From Escallonia rubra (Eukaryota; Streptophyta; Magnoliopsida; Escalloniales; Escalloniaceae): a DNA stretch of 64,000 nucleotides. How positions within the stretch are numbered: position 1 is the first letter of the stretch; each line of letters begins with the position of its first letter. Location: positions 62,001 to 126,000 of the forward strand of contig JAVXUO010001478.1 in assembly GCA_033065855.1 (NCBI GenBank), read 5' to 3'. The notes under the pieces were generated by a model. That model did no database searches, was not told where the DNA came from, and saw nothing but the letters and a program-made list of their open reading frames with translations. This document shows, piece by piece, positions 1 through 9,408 of the stretch. The position numbers were made by a program, and so were the translations under genes.

Positions 1-680
1 ATAGAACCATGTAAAACGAGTGGGCCCATCAACAAAGATAACATAGTAATTGTAATTTACAGCCGAAAAAATAGGTGTCAGACCCCATAGATCACAGTGA
101 ATCTTCATGAAAGGTTGGTCACAATGTTCATTCGATTTAAGAAAAGGAAGTCTACAAGACTTTCCCATTTGGCAACTTTCACAAATCAAATCGAGATCAC
201 TATCAGAACACAAGTCTATGAACTTTTGACGAGACAAAAATCCACAACTCTATACTGAGGATGTCCAGGACACTGGTGCCACCCTTCTTTATTTATCTTA
301 CGAAATAGATTTGAATAAAGTGCCGTGTGACTTTCGTCAAAGGCATACAATCCTCCTCTCCTTGCCCCAGTTGCCACTACTATACGGGTGCATATGTCCT
401 TAATCACAAATCCATTTCCATCAAATTCAAAGATGTAAGACGTATCTGTAATGAATTGACTAACAGATAACAAATCCTTCTTTATATCCGGAACGTAAAA
501 GACATTTTTTAAAGGTATAATGCTTTAGCCAGATTTCACACTAGAATCACCAATATGAATAATATCAAGACGTTGACCATTTCCAACCATAACCCCATCT
601 CTACCATTATACGGCCGCAAGTTATGTAACTTACCGGACTTTCCAGTCATATGATTTGCGGCATCAGTGTCTGGGTACCA
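1..680 (-). pseudogene. Ty1/copia pol fragment (protease to integrase start), broken
   Basis: Minus-strand translation reads from a retroviral-type protease region into the GAG-pre-integrase and the start of the integrase core. Near 650-680 is WYPDTDAANHMT, which corresponds to the copia protease WxxDTGAxxHMT motif with the catalytic-site glycine changed to aspartate. At 440-520 is FYVPDIKKDLLSVSQF, a hallmark of copia polyproteins. At 1-200 are LICESCQMGKSCRLPF, the Cys part of the zinc-binding integrase N-terminus, and then HCDLWG and YVIFVDGPTRFTW, the first part of the integrase core. Several stop codons interrupt it, for example just after the gag end near 690 and near 525. The reverse transcriptase and RNase H would lie beyond the left edge. 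It is the downstream part of the same element as the gag at 690-1731. Family assignment is firm; the element is not functional. Confidence 0.85.
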
Positions 681-689
681 CTCTAAATC

Positions 690-1731
690 TTAGTTATCTC
701 CAATTTGGAATGCTGCCAATGCTTCAGGAACATCTTGTGCTTGATATGAATGGTTGAAACGATTGAAGCATTTAAGTGTTGTGTGGTTCTTACGTCCACA
801 AATTTGACATGTGATATGAGCCTTGTTCTTGATGTATTTCCTTTGTGTGTGAGGCTGATTTGTTTTGGCGGCGCCTTCATTTTGTCCAGCTTTCATGTTC
901 CCTGTATTAAAATGAGCACGACCACTACCACCACTCATGTTAGCATTATTACCTTGAACTAGTTCTTTGCCTTTGGAACTGAACTTGCTGATGGTATTTG
1001 TATTTCTCTTGTTTGCATCCCCATTTATATTTTGCTCGTAGTAAGCCTGTTGGGGTCTACCAAATGATTCAGCTTTATGAGTGAGATTGCAGGCTTCATG
1101 GCTTTGTAGAAGTGGGACAATATCATTATAAGATGGTACAGGTGGTTTGAGCATTGTTGTTACAAAATTCTCATATCCATGACCAAGGCCGTGTAACAAC
1201 CAGAAAACCTTATTTTTGTCTGGAACAGTCTTACCTATAGCAGTAAGATTGTCGCATATGGACTTAAACTTACCAATATACTCATTGATGGAGTATGTAC
1301 CTTTGTGAAGCATAGTCATGTCTTGAACTAATTGAAACTCTCTTTCTTGAGAGTCTTGTGCAAATGCTTCTTTTAACGCCTTCCAGACTTCGCCAACAGT
1401 GACGAGTCCGACAACAAGACCAAGCACCTCTTTAAATAATGTGCCCGTAATCCAACCTCTAAGAAGTTGATCGGATCATCGCCAAGCAATGAAGTCTGGA
1501 TTTGGAACTTTATTTTGTCCTTCGGCAGCAGTGCCTTTGGACGCGAGAATTGTCACTTTAGGCATCCTATATTCACCATCAAGGAAGCCTTGCATGTCTT
1601 GGATTTTAATTAGGGCCGAAATCTATGTTTTCCACAGAAGATAGTAGCTCGGAGTGAGGCGTAGAGAGACAAAGTTTCCCACATTGAGAGTTGCTGGATA
1701 AGGATATTTGACTGTAACAGAACTGGCCATT
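690..1731 (-). pseudogene. Ty1/copia gag, two nonsense mutations
   Basis: The copia Gag starts at the ATG at 1731 (MASSVTVKYP) and runs leftward in one frame to a stop at 690. It contains the UBN2-type capsid region (segments such as VWKALKEAFAQDS and YENFVTTMLKP) and one CCHC zinc knuckle, CQICGRKNHTTLKC, near 770-815. The frame is open except for a TAG at 1623-1625 and a TGA at 1476-1478, both at positions where relatives encode an amino acid, so the gene is dead. The PBS and LTR lie immediately upstream at 1785 and 1800, the expected 5'-LTR, PBS, gag, pol order on the minus strand. Gag normally forms the cytoplasmic virus-like particle of the element. Confidence 0.85.
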
Positions 1732-1785
1732 GAGAGGGTGAAAAAAAAAAGGCTAAAGGTATCTCTTTCTAATTCCTCACCGAAA

Positions 1786-1799
1786 GGCTTTTGATACCA
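1786..1799 (-). other. copia primer binding site
   Basis: On the minus strand the sequence TGGTATCAAAAGCC follows the LTR end directly. It begins with the TGGTATCA found in plant copia elements, complementary to the 3' end of initiator tRNA-Met. It marks the LTR boundary at 1800. Confidence 0.8.
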
Positions 1800-1862
1800 T
1801 GAAGAAGAACACAACACTTTGGATTTTCTCTCTCAAGGTGAGGAGAGAAAGAGAAGTTATCA

Positions 1863-1872
1863 CTATTTATAG
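1863..1872 (-). promoter_or_regulatory. TATA box in copia LTR
   Basis: CTATAAATAG on the minus strand sits inside the LTR about 70 bp from its inner end, the usual place for an LTR promoter in which R is short. Confidence 0.6.
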
Positions 1873-1941
1873 GGTGTGTACATCTGAAATTAAGGAGCTA
1901 ATGTTAAGAGCTATAGTTAAGGAATCAGTTACAAAAAAATA

Positions 1942-2127
1942 CAAGAAATACATGTTTAACACATGTGACAAATCATTTCAGCCATGATTTTGTCCATCAT
2001 CTTTGCCTTCATCTTTGTTGTTGTTGATTTCTTCAAGAAATACATGTTTAACACATGTGACAAATCATTTCAGCCATGATTTTGTCCATCATCTTTGCCC
2101 TTTATCTTTACTGTTGCTGATTTCTTG
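1942..2127. repeat. two-copy 92-bp tandem duplication in LTR U3
   Basis: The segment starting CAAGAAATACATGTTTAACA at 1942-2033 is repeated at 2034-2127 with a few substitutions near the ends. It lies upstream of the LTR TATA box in transcription direction, where copia LTRs often carry enhancer repeats. Confidence 0.85.
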
Positions 2128-2230
2128 AGATTCAGCAGATTCATTACTATTAAGTACATCTTTTACCAAGGTATGAACCGGGAACTCTAGTATGAAATCC
2201 CTAGAAAGAAAAGACAAAATGTGCATACCT

Positions 2231-2889
2231 CAGTAACTCGAATAAAGTCTTCTGAGAGCTTCAGGTATTAGAAATATGACTATAACTCGTTATATAGTAA
2301 TTATAAATGGTTGTTAGCGATATTTTTACGAACACTTACAACGATAATTTTTTGTATTACTTTTTAGTGTCTTTAAAAAAAGCTTAAGAATGTATGACAA
2401 CCATAGTTATAGCTACAAAGGGGTTGTTTTTTTCTTCCCGTCATAGCACATCAGCCAAAATTTCAACAACTTGAACCAGAACTTAAGAGCATCAGGTGGG
2501 TGGGCAGACACTAAACTGTAGGAATTTCCATGTAAACTCTGGAGGGGTTCACCTTCATATTGTAGGCACTACTGAACCTGTAATGTAATTTAGTCGGTAT
2601 CAAAATTTTTGTCAGAGAAAGAGAGAGGTCATGGCCGATGTTCGAGAATCATTTGTTGGATTTGATCGGTCTAATTCAATTAGGTGGCTTAATAGGTCAT
2701 ACTAATGTTAACTATTGATGCCAAGAAAAGTGGGTTCGCAGTCGACGTGGAGGTGCCACAAGGAATGCAGTCCGAGTCAGATGCCAAGTATGTTGATGTG
2801 GGACACATCAAAGGTGAAGTAAGGGTAGAGACCAAGGGCTTCCCAGACAGAGCCTGAGGGTGGCAGTACTGCGAGGGCGATGGCGTAGG
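2231..2889. other. intergenic, no gene recognised
   Basis: AT-rich stretch without a convincing ORF. A plus-strand GGTATCAAAATT at about 2596 resembles a copia primer site, but no LTR end next to it could be confirmed. I see nothing else in it. Confidence 0.5.
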
Positions 2890-3035
2890 GTGAATACACA
2901 ACGACAGTCACAGTCTGATACTTAGGTCTAGAGTCAAGGTCATGTACGTTTCTCTCTCTAGAATTCTAGAGTGAGAAAGTGAAAGTGAGAAAATGTCTGA
3001 AAAAATGTTCTCACATGTACGAATTCTCAAGACCC

Positions 3036-3045
3036 CTATTTATAG
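3036..3045 (-). promoter_or_regulatory. TATA box of the LTR-like block
   Basis: Minus-strand CTATAAATAG followed by GGGGTC. It has the same core as the promoter in the neighbouring copia LTR and is the main reason for calling the surrounding block an LTR. Confidence 0.45.
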
Positions 3046-3440
3046 AGGTTGAGATGATGATGTCATCAAGCGACACATAGCGCTCCCCGGGAGTGACACG
3101 TCACCGAGGGGTCCACAAGTGTCAATACTCCACGTATTGTTGGATCGCATATTCACAAGCCTGCTCCTCACAGCGTTGCTCTATCTGTCTAGAAAGACTG
3201 GCTCCCACAACGTCAGTGTGGCCAGAGAACCCCCTTGATCTAGCCACAAATTCAAGCCCTTGCAGAGTCCCACAGGCCTGGCAGCGGTAGGGAAGACCCG
3301 ATGCCCAACTGCCAGGCGGACTAGGCACGATGCCCTCCGAAGACCTGCTCCGGTCTCGGAGTGAGGGGGTATCATAGTCCATAGGGGTGCTGATGAAGCC
3401 CCCAGTGCCGGAGAACATAGGCCAGTCACGCAGACACCCT

Positions 3441-3765
3441 GGCGGAGATAGTGTCCCAGAGGAGTCGCCTATTTCGCGGGCCGAGGTAGCATCCCGGAGG
3501 AGTCGTCTACTTAGCGGGCAGAGGTAGCATCCCAGAAGATTTGTCTACCTGGCGAAAGGGGAGTCTTTCTTGCCGGATCACTTGGAGCTCCTTGACAGAG
3601 ATAGTGTCTTAGAGAGCGAGCCTATCCCTGCGGGTGAGTCCTTGTGTCAGAGCACTCGGAGCGCGTCAAGGTAGCATCCCGGAGGAGTCGTCTACCTGGC
3701 GGAAGGAGAATTGAAAAGCTCTCTGGCGGAGATAGTGTCCCGGTGGAGTCGTCTATCCCCGCGAG
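3441..3765. repeat. degenerate minisatellite, about 40-bp core, six copies
   Basis: A core close to GAGGTAGCATCCCGGAGGAG followed by TCGTCTACCTGGCGG recurs at about 3441, 3482, 3522, 3595, 3667 and 3724. Copies alternate between GGTAGCATCC and GATAGTGTCC versions, and unrelated 20-30 bp spacers separate some of them. The base composition is far more GC-rich than the surroundings. Confidence 0.8.
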
Positions 3766-3808
3766 TGAGTCATGGTGTGGTGAAAGGATGGAGCAACGCG
3801 AGGAGCGT

Positions 3809-3966
3809 GGTAGTATGACAGAGAGCCAGCGGACACGACTGTATCAGCGGCACAGCGCATGGGCATGGCGGAGTGTGTATGGTGCCGGGGGCACGGTAGT
3901 GTGACAGAAAAGCCAGGGGGCACGGCTGTATGAGCGGCGCGGCGCATGGACGTGGCGGAGTGTTAG
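3809..3966. repeat. two-copy tandem repeat of about 83 bp
   Basis: The unit beginning GGTAGTATGACAGAGAGCCA at 3809 and carrying a GTATCAGCGGCACAGCGCAT segment recurs at 3892 with about 80 percent identity. It adjoins the minisatellite and belongs to the same LTR-like block. Confidence 0.7.
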
Positions 3967-4433
3967 AGATAGTGCACAGGCGCTGGCGACAAGGATGCGG
4001 GGGTTGAAGAAGATGTTTTGGGGCTGAGTTGACTTGGTCCTACAGAGTAAATTTGTTGTTAAATTTTTTTTTTGTTGGTACATAGACCTATCTATGACTT
4101 TGAGAAGAGTATCGTTGATTTGACCAACAATACGCAAGAAAATGGATCAAATAAAGCAGAAAGCGGTAATCGAACCCGTGTCTTCTCTTTGGTTCACACG
4201 GACCATTGGGACAAATGCTTATCAAAAAGCGTATATAGAATAGTTTTCCTTCTATATGTACGAAAACCATCAATTTTTTTGTATGAATATACATATAAAT
4301 ACATAAGGGTAAATATGTATTATGTTAAGAGAGTCAACATTACCCATCTGAGGGGAGTTAGTGCAAAGGTTGAAAAGTGTCCCTAGGGTTTTAGCAACCA
4401 AACAATAATTAACTAATTACTATATGAAGGTAT

Positions 4434-4698
4434 ACTTTTTTTTTATTTTATTTGGCCCCTGTTAGACGATTGGGTTAGTTTCCAGTGAGCGGGGGCTAAG
4501 TTATACGGTAAGGGGAATCCTCGGACTAGCTTTAGCGTGAGAGTAGGTGCCCTTTCTGGGCAATCTTAAGGGCTCACCTCTAACATCGGTCTGCTGCATT
4601 CAGATGGGTATTTTTTGTTCGGGTTCAGTTCTCAAGGTTTAAACTGAAAAGTGAAGGAAGGGAGCAAACTTCCCTGATCACTAAGTCAACCCCTCGAG
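4434..4698 (-). mobile_element. SINE with target-site duplication
   Basis: An insertion of about 265 bp lies between direct repeats of about 18 bp: TTACTATATGAAGGTATA ending at 4433, and a one-mismatch copy starting near 4697. Read on the minus strand, it starts with a pol III A-box-like GACTTAGTGATCAGG, then a B-box-like AGTTTAAACCTTGAG about 40 bp later, and ends in an A-rich tail (plus-strand T run at 4435-4452). Long TSD, internal promoter boxes and an A-rich tail are the three marks of a SINE. The family is not identified. Confidence 0.7.
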
Positions 4699-4716
4699 GT
4701 TACTACATGAAGGTAT

Positions 4717-6660
4717 ATTGTACTTTAGTTCAGTTTCTTCCCTAAATGACCTGTTATCTTATCGTTTTGATGTACATTTCTTCATATAGGATATGATATA
4801 TAATGCTAGACTGAATTCATTTTGTAGAAAGTAACTTCTGGGACATTAGGACCGAATTCATTTTGTAGAAAGTCACTAGGCAAATTGTTGCATTGGAAAG
4901 CTGGCAACAAGTGTGGGCACTTGAGCTTCCTGAGCTCTAAAAGTTTACATCAAAATTCCTGCAGGCGGAGTGAACAAACTCCTTCTTTAAGTCAACTAAT
5001 TTATGTAATACTATCTAATTTTTAGCCAAAAAAAGGGTGAGTAACCTCTTCATGCCGGTCCGAAGGAGAAATTGTGAGCGTTTGTGTTGGTCGGGTGAAA
5101 GCATGATCTAACTAACGAATGAGATTAGAGAATAATTAAACTTTAATCCCTCATTGTCGAAAAATTCTTAATTTCATCTTGTTAGATCTCACTTGTCCGT
5201 TACAACAAGTTCGATAACTGTCACACCATAGATTTTCTCGTGTTTGGAGAAACATTTTTTTTTTTTGGAGAGGGGTAGGGGTTGTGGGGGGGGGGGGGGG
5301 GTGTTCTCCTTTTAAATTGGATACACAGACAGAGAGCCCTTGCATAACGAAGTAGTGATTTGTTTTTTGTTTTTTTTTATAGTAGCTCATTTTATGAGGA
5401 AAGAACCCCTCCAAAAATTAGCATATGCCACTGTAATAGGCGAACACACAGTACTTTTTTACTAAAAGGCGGAAGATTTGCTCATTTTGTGCTCACCACA
5501 TGACTGCAAGCAATGATATTGTAGAGGAAACAACCACTTTGACTTACAAACAAGATCCTGAACTGTAACCTTTACATAAAGTTTGACACATCCGCCCTCC
5601 AGTTGGAACTAGATCCTTTGATGCACTTCACTCACAACTCTTAAAAAAAGCCTCTACGAGACTAATCTACACATGAATACTTTCGCTTATTCTTACCCCT
5701 GCATATGCTCGACCGGCCAAGGAAGGATCAAATTTTGACTGAATAGGGGTCGACCACTCTCAACGTATTTTTGAATCAGATCTTTTAAAATTATGCATCA
5801 GCTCATAATATTAAGTCAGATTTATCCAAGCCCAAAGAAGCGTACTAGAGAAACAGTGCTCATATATCGCTCGAAAATCACCTAGCACGTAGTTTAGACA
5901 AGTTAATAGTTGTCTTTGAGACCACAAGTCAAACATTATCAGTATTGATCCGCAAGTAACAGGGCATACAAGTTACTGAACATGAAGTCTATAGCCATAT
6001 AAGTAGGATGTTTAGGTCCAAATAAAACTAGAATCACTCTTTCACTGAAGTTTCTTTAAACAGAGAGGGCTAGTAGGCATACATCTAACCCTCTGTGTAC
6101 CATAATGGCGGATACTCTGGGGTACGAGGCCAAGGCAAAAAAGAATTCAAAAGGGGGCTGGTTATGAATCGAAACAGGGTTTGAAAAAACAGGTCACATC
6201 ATATCAATTATCAAGTCGGAAAGGAATATGTTCTCAGATTCACCGTTCCTACATTATTCCATTTATTGTGAACAACCTAAGCTTTTTGTTTTAGCTTCCA
6301 CGGATTATGATAATGGCCTTTGCATCCAATTACAAAAAGAGCATCAACACAATGAGCTGTTTTGTCCATCCTAGTTTCAATACCTAACATTGCCAAGTTT
6401 TGGCCAATTGTGAAAATTCCAAGCACACCCATTGAGCAGTTTTCTTGGGTGTCACTCACTTTGACACCTACAAAAGAGGCTAAACACACACACTAAAACC
6501 CCTTTTTGTCCTCTTCAAGCGTCGATTTTTTCTAAAATTCCAAATTTATAATTCCAATATTAGAGAAAGATCGCTTTGATATGTGCTCTATTGTACACAA
6601 AAGTTGCCTATTTTCTTGTCATCTACACACAAGTTCGCCTTGGTTGCCTCCGCCCAAACA
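4717..6660. other. intergenic region upstream of the thioesterase gene
   Basis: No gene recognised. It holds a G homopolymer at about 5284-5302 and AT-rich sequence. Short ORFs here (for example on the minus strand at 5151-5414 and 6277-6489) have no recognisable motifs and low-complexity content. The last few hundred bases should include the FATB-like promoter. Confidence 0.6.
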
Positions 6661-6665
6661 AAAGC

Positions 6666-6672
6666 TATAAAA
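6666..6672 (+). promoter_or_regulatory. TATA box of the FATB-like gene
   Basis: CTATAAAAG lies 60 bp upstream of the ATG at 6726. That places transcription start near 6695-6700 and argues that the longer reading from an upstream ATG at 6576 is not part of the mRNA. Confidence 0.55.
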
Positions 6673-6725
6673 GCTTGAACACCCAAAGTTCCTTTCCAAA
6701 AAGAAGGAAAAAAGGGAAAACAAAA

Positions 6726-8555
6726 ATGACTTCCCTTTCTTATTTTGCATCTTTTACTATTGCTTGCTCTTCTAGCAGAGAGGGTGATGACCCAAATAAG
6801 CAGAAATTGAATGGGATCAAAGTTAATGGGACCTCTAGCATGTCGACAACAAAGGTTGCTGAGTTTCTAAGCCACAAGATGGCTGTTGCTACCACCTCGG
6901 CGCCGGCTCTGGAGAACGGGAGCATCCCCAACAAAAACCAAACTAGGCAAAATATTCCGACGAAGAAGCAGTTCGTGGACCCTTATAGGCAAGGGCTCAT
7001 CGTTGAAGAGGGCGTCGGGTACAGGCAAACGGTCGTTATTCGTTCGTATGAAGTTGGTGCCGATAAAACGGCAACCCTCGAGAGCATCCTCAACCTCCTC
7101 CAGGTGAAAAAAATTGCTAAGTCTCAGAATGACAAAAGCCTCGGCACACAGTGCCGCCCTATATTTGTACTGAAAAAAATGTAAGTGCAGGAAACTGCAC
7201 TGAATCATGTATGGATGTCGGGACTTCTTGGTGACGGATTCGGCGCGACGCATGGAATGATGAGAAACAATCTCATATGGGTTGTCTCAAGAATGCAAGT
7301 CCAAGTGGATCATTACCCAATCTGGTAACTCCTATTCCAGTCAAGTTCTATCTCATACCAATCCCTGCCTAATATATGTCGCTAAAGCATTACCAGAATT
7401 ATCGCTAAAACCAGCAAAATTAGCATCCCCAGAAAGTGTTATCGGAACCAGTAAAAATGTTTAACCGAGTATCTATCACTTCTAGTAACAAGTGCTAAAA
7501 ATTAAGGTTGCTGGTCTATTTGCAGGGGGGAAGTAATAGAAATCGACACATGGGTAAGCGCATCAGGGAAAAACGGAATGAGGCGAGACTGGCTGATTCG
7601 ATGTCACGCCACAGGCATTGTATATGCTCGTGCAACCAGGTACCTCTCCGAGCTTGACACCATTAAAAGTGAAGTACTATCAGAAAAATAACCTTGTAGA
7701 ACGCGTGAGTGTCCATGCTTAGCCGAATGTCAATGCATATGCTGTACTAAGAGGATTTGGCTATGGAACAGTACATGGGTGATGATGAACAAGGAAACCA
7801 GGCGCCTATCGAAAATGCCAGATGAGGTGAGAGCCGAGATTTCACCGTGGTACATTGAGAAGCAAGCAATCGAGGAAGACTTTCAAGAGAAAATCGAGAA
7901 GTTGGATGACAAGGCAAAATATGTCAACTCAAACTTGAAGGTAAAAGCCTAATAGCTTAATTAGGAAAGCTAAAGATGCAAATTTCTGATCCATGTCATC
8001 TACTCTTGCAGCCCAGGAGAAGTGATTTGGACATGAATCACCATGTAAACAACGTAAAATACGTACGATGGATGCTCGAGGTAAATAAAAGCGACACCAT
8101 ATCTTAGCTCAAATCTCTAGCTTTTCACCATGCAATGTATAAAGTACAACATTACGAAGCGCAACAACAGTAAACTAAATTTGTGTTTGTTTGACACCCT
8201 TTTTCAGACAATCCCTGACCAGTTTTTGGAAGATAACCAACTGTCCAATATCACTCTAGAGTACAGAAAAGAATGTGGAAGCTCAGATACAGTTCAATCC
8301 CTATGTGAGCCTCAGGACGATGCAATTCTTAAGGAGGGAGTGCAACACAATAATAATGTCAACCTGCTCAATGTGTATTCACTGGCATCTGGAATCCTTG
8401 AAGGCAATGGGATTCTTATGAAGTCCTTGAATGATAAGAGGCCATTAAACTACACACATCTTCTCCAAGTCAAAGGGGAGAGGAAAAATGAAGAAATTGT
8501 TAGAGGCAGAACTACGTGGAAAAAAAAACAATCTACCGCGCCATTCTCTATGTAG
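6726..8555 (+). CDS. FATB: FATB-like acyl-ACP thioesterase, plastid
   Basis: Hydrolyses acyl-ACP in the plastid stroma, releasing free fatty acids (mainly saturated, if FATB-like) for export. Six exons: 6726-7103, 7191-7324, 7526-7639, 7772-7940, 8012-8080 and 8208-8555, all GT-AG, giving 403 residues. Residues 1-80 are Ser/Thr-rich and look like a transit peptide. The first hot-dog domain starts near 85, with IRSYEVGADKTA at 105-116, then ETALNHV and WVSASGKNGMRRDW, which are FATB-like wording. The second domain has DLDMNHHVNNVKY; the catalytic Asp272, Asn274 and His276 are present, followed by Glu310-Cys311 in YRKEC with the same 34-residue spacing as in characterised FatB. The C-terminus has EIVRGRTTW. 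Unlike typical FATB, no hydrophobic N-terminal segment precedes the domain, and the mature part begins at QFVDPYRQG. FATA is less likely. The substrate chain length cannot be read from sequence. Confidence 0.9.
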
Positions 8556-9408
8556 AAAATTTTCTTATGAGTTGTGAGGGGTTTACAAAAGGGGTCCAAC
8601 GTGTTTAAGAATGTAAATTGGATTCGCTATGTATCCCGGTATTTTTTTTCTCCTTTCTAATTTAAGGTTCCGATTCTAAAATTTGAGTGAAAAACGAAAT
8701 AAATACGTGCTAGAGACAAATTGTGATAAGCACATCTGGGCACAGTAAAGACACTTATATGATTGGTTTCATACAGATTATTGTATGTCAGCCAGAATGT
8801 ATTCATACCAGTAAATTATCAAGTAAATTCGATACAAACAAGGCAAACAATTACTAGCATCGGTAGAACAAATGGTGACAATAACTAAAGATCTTGACGT
8901 CAAAAGTGAGAAATTGATGAAATAGACTAGATGGGCAACAGGAAAATTGATACAAACAATGTACTTGTTAGATATAATAAAAGGTTGGACAGGACACAGA
9001 TAACGAAACTGGAAGACAACCTTGTTCTGCTTCGTGGGATGTCACATCTATGCCAAGAATTTATTTGTTTGAATCTAATGGCCACCTGGTATTTGCAAAA
9101 CGCACTTAGAGATAAACTTGTGAATGGCATATACATACATTTGATACGTCTCATATGAGTTGGGTTACTTTAAAAAGCCTTGGAAACCTAATCGCCAAAT
9201 AGCGAAAGCAGCAAATTGGCAACTCAGCAAGTAGGACCGAGATTAGAAGACCTTTTCCCACTAAACATACAAGAATTAATATTCTCTACAATTAGTAACT
9301 ATAAGGTCTAACCTAACAAAGACCATTTACACTAGAAAAGTGACTGGTATGTACAACATTATGTGTTACCCGGAAGGAATGAAAGAATGATAAAACGCGA
9401 GAGTAAAA
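8556..9408. other. intergenic between convergent 3' ends
   Basis: This 853-bp spacer separates the thioesterase stop from the PSS1 stop on the opposite strand and must hold both 3' UTRs. An AATAAA at about 8698 fits a poly(A) signal for the thioesterase. The overlapping ORFs on both strands around 8927-9158 have no recognisable content. Confidence 0.6.

Larger units (their letters stand above)
1800..2160 (-). mobile_element. LTR of the left-edge copia element (outer end not fixed)
   Basis: The inner end of this minus-strand LTR is clear: it ends in CTTCTTCA next to the primer binding site. A minus-strand TATA box, CTATAAATAG, lies at 1863-1872, so the R region starts around 1835-1840 and U3 extends to the right. 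U3 holds a 92-bp tandem duplication. The outer TG end could not be placed with confidence; it lies somewhere between about 2130 and 2230. The second LTR is outside the window, so the target-site duplication cannot be checked. Confidence 0.65.
2890..4080 (-). mobile_element. LTR-like block, minus strand, with promoter and U3 minisatellites
   Basis: This GC-richer block is built like a long terminal repeat read on the minus strand. It has a strong TATA box (CTATAAATAGG) at 3036-3045, a short presumed R/U5 to its left, and a long repeat-rich presumed U3 to its right with two sets of tandem repeats. No ORF in it encodes a recognisable protein. I could not find matching 5-bp target duplications or a primer binding site, so the ends are approximate and it could be another kind of repeat. 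A long-LTR gypsy solo LTR is the most likely reading. Confidence 0.4.

Noticed and set aside
2590..2610. GGTATCAAAATT as a second copia primer binding site
   Set aside because: No LTR end sits beside it and no gag reading follows on the plus strand.
3441..3765. Regularly spaced repeats as a CRISPR array
   Set aside because: Units are degenerate, spacing is irregular, there are no cas genes and the DNA is plant nuclear; a minisatellite.
6576..6725. Upstream in-frame ATG extending the thioesterase by 50 residues
   Set aside because: A TATA box lies at 6666-6672, between this ATG and 6726, and the extra residues do not look like a transit peptide.
8927..9158. Overlapping ORFs on both strands between the two lipid genes
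   Set aside because: No family features; they lie where the 3' UTRs are expected.
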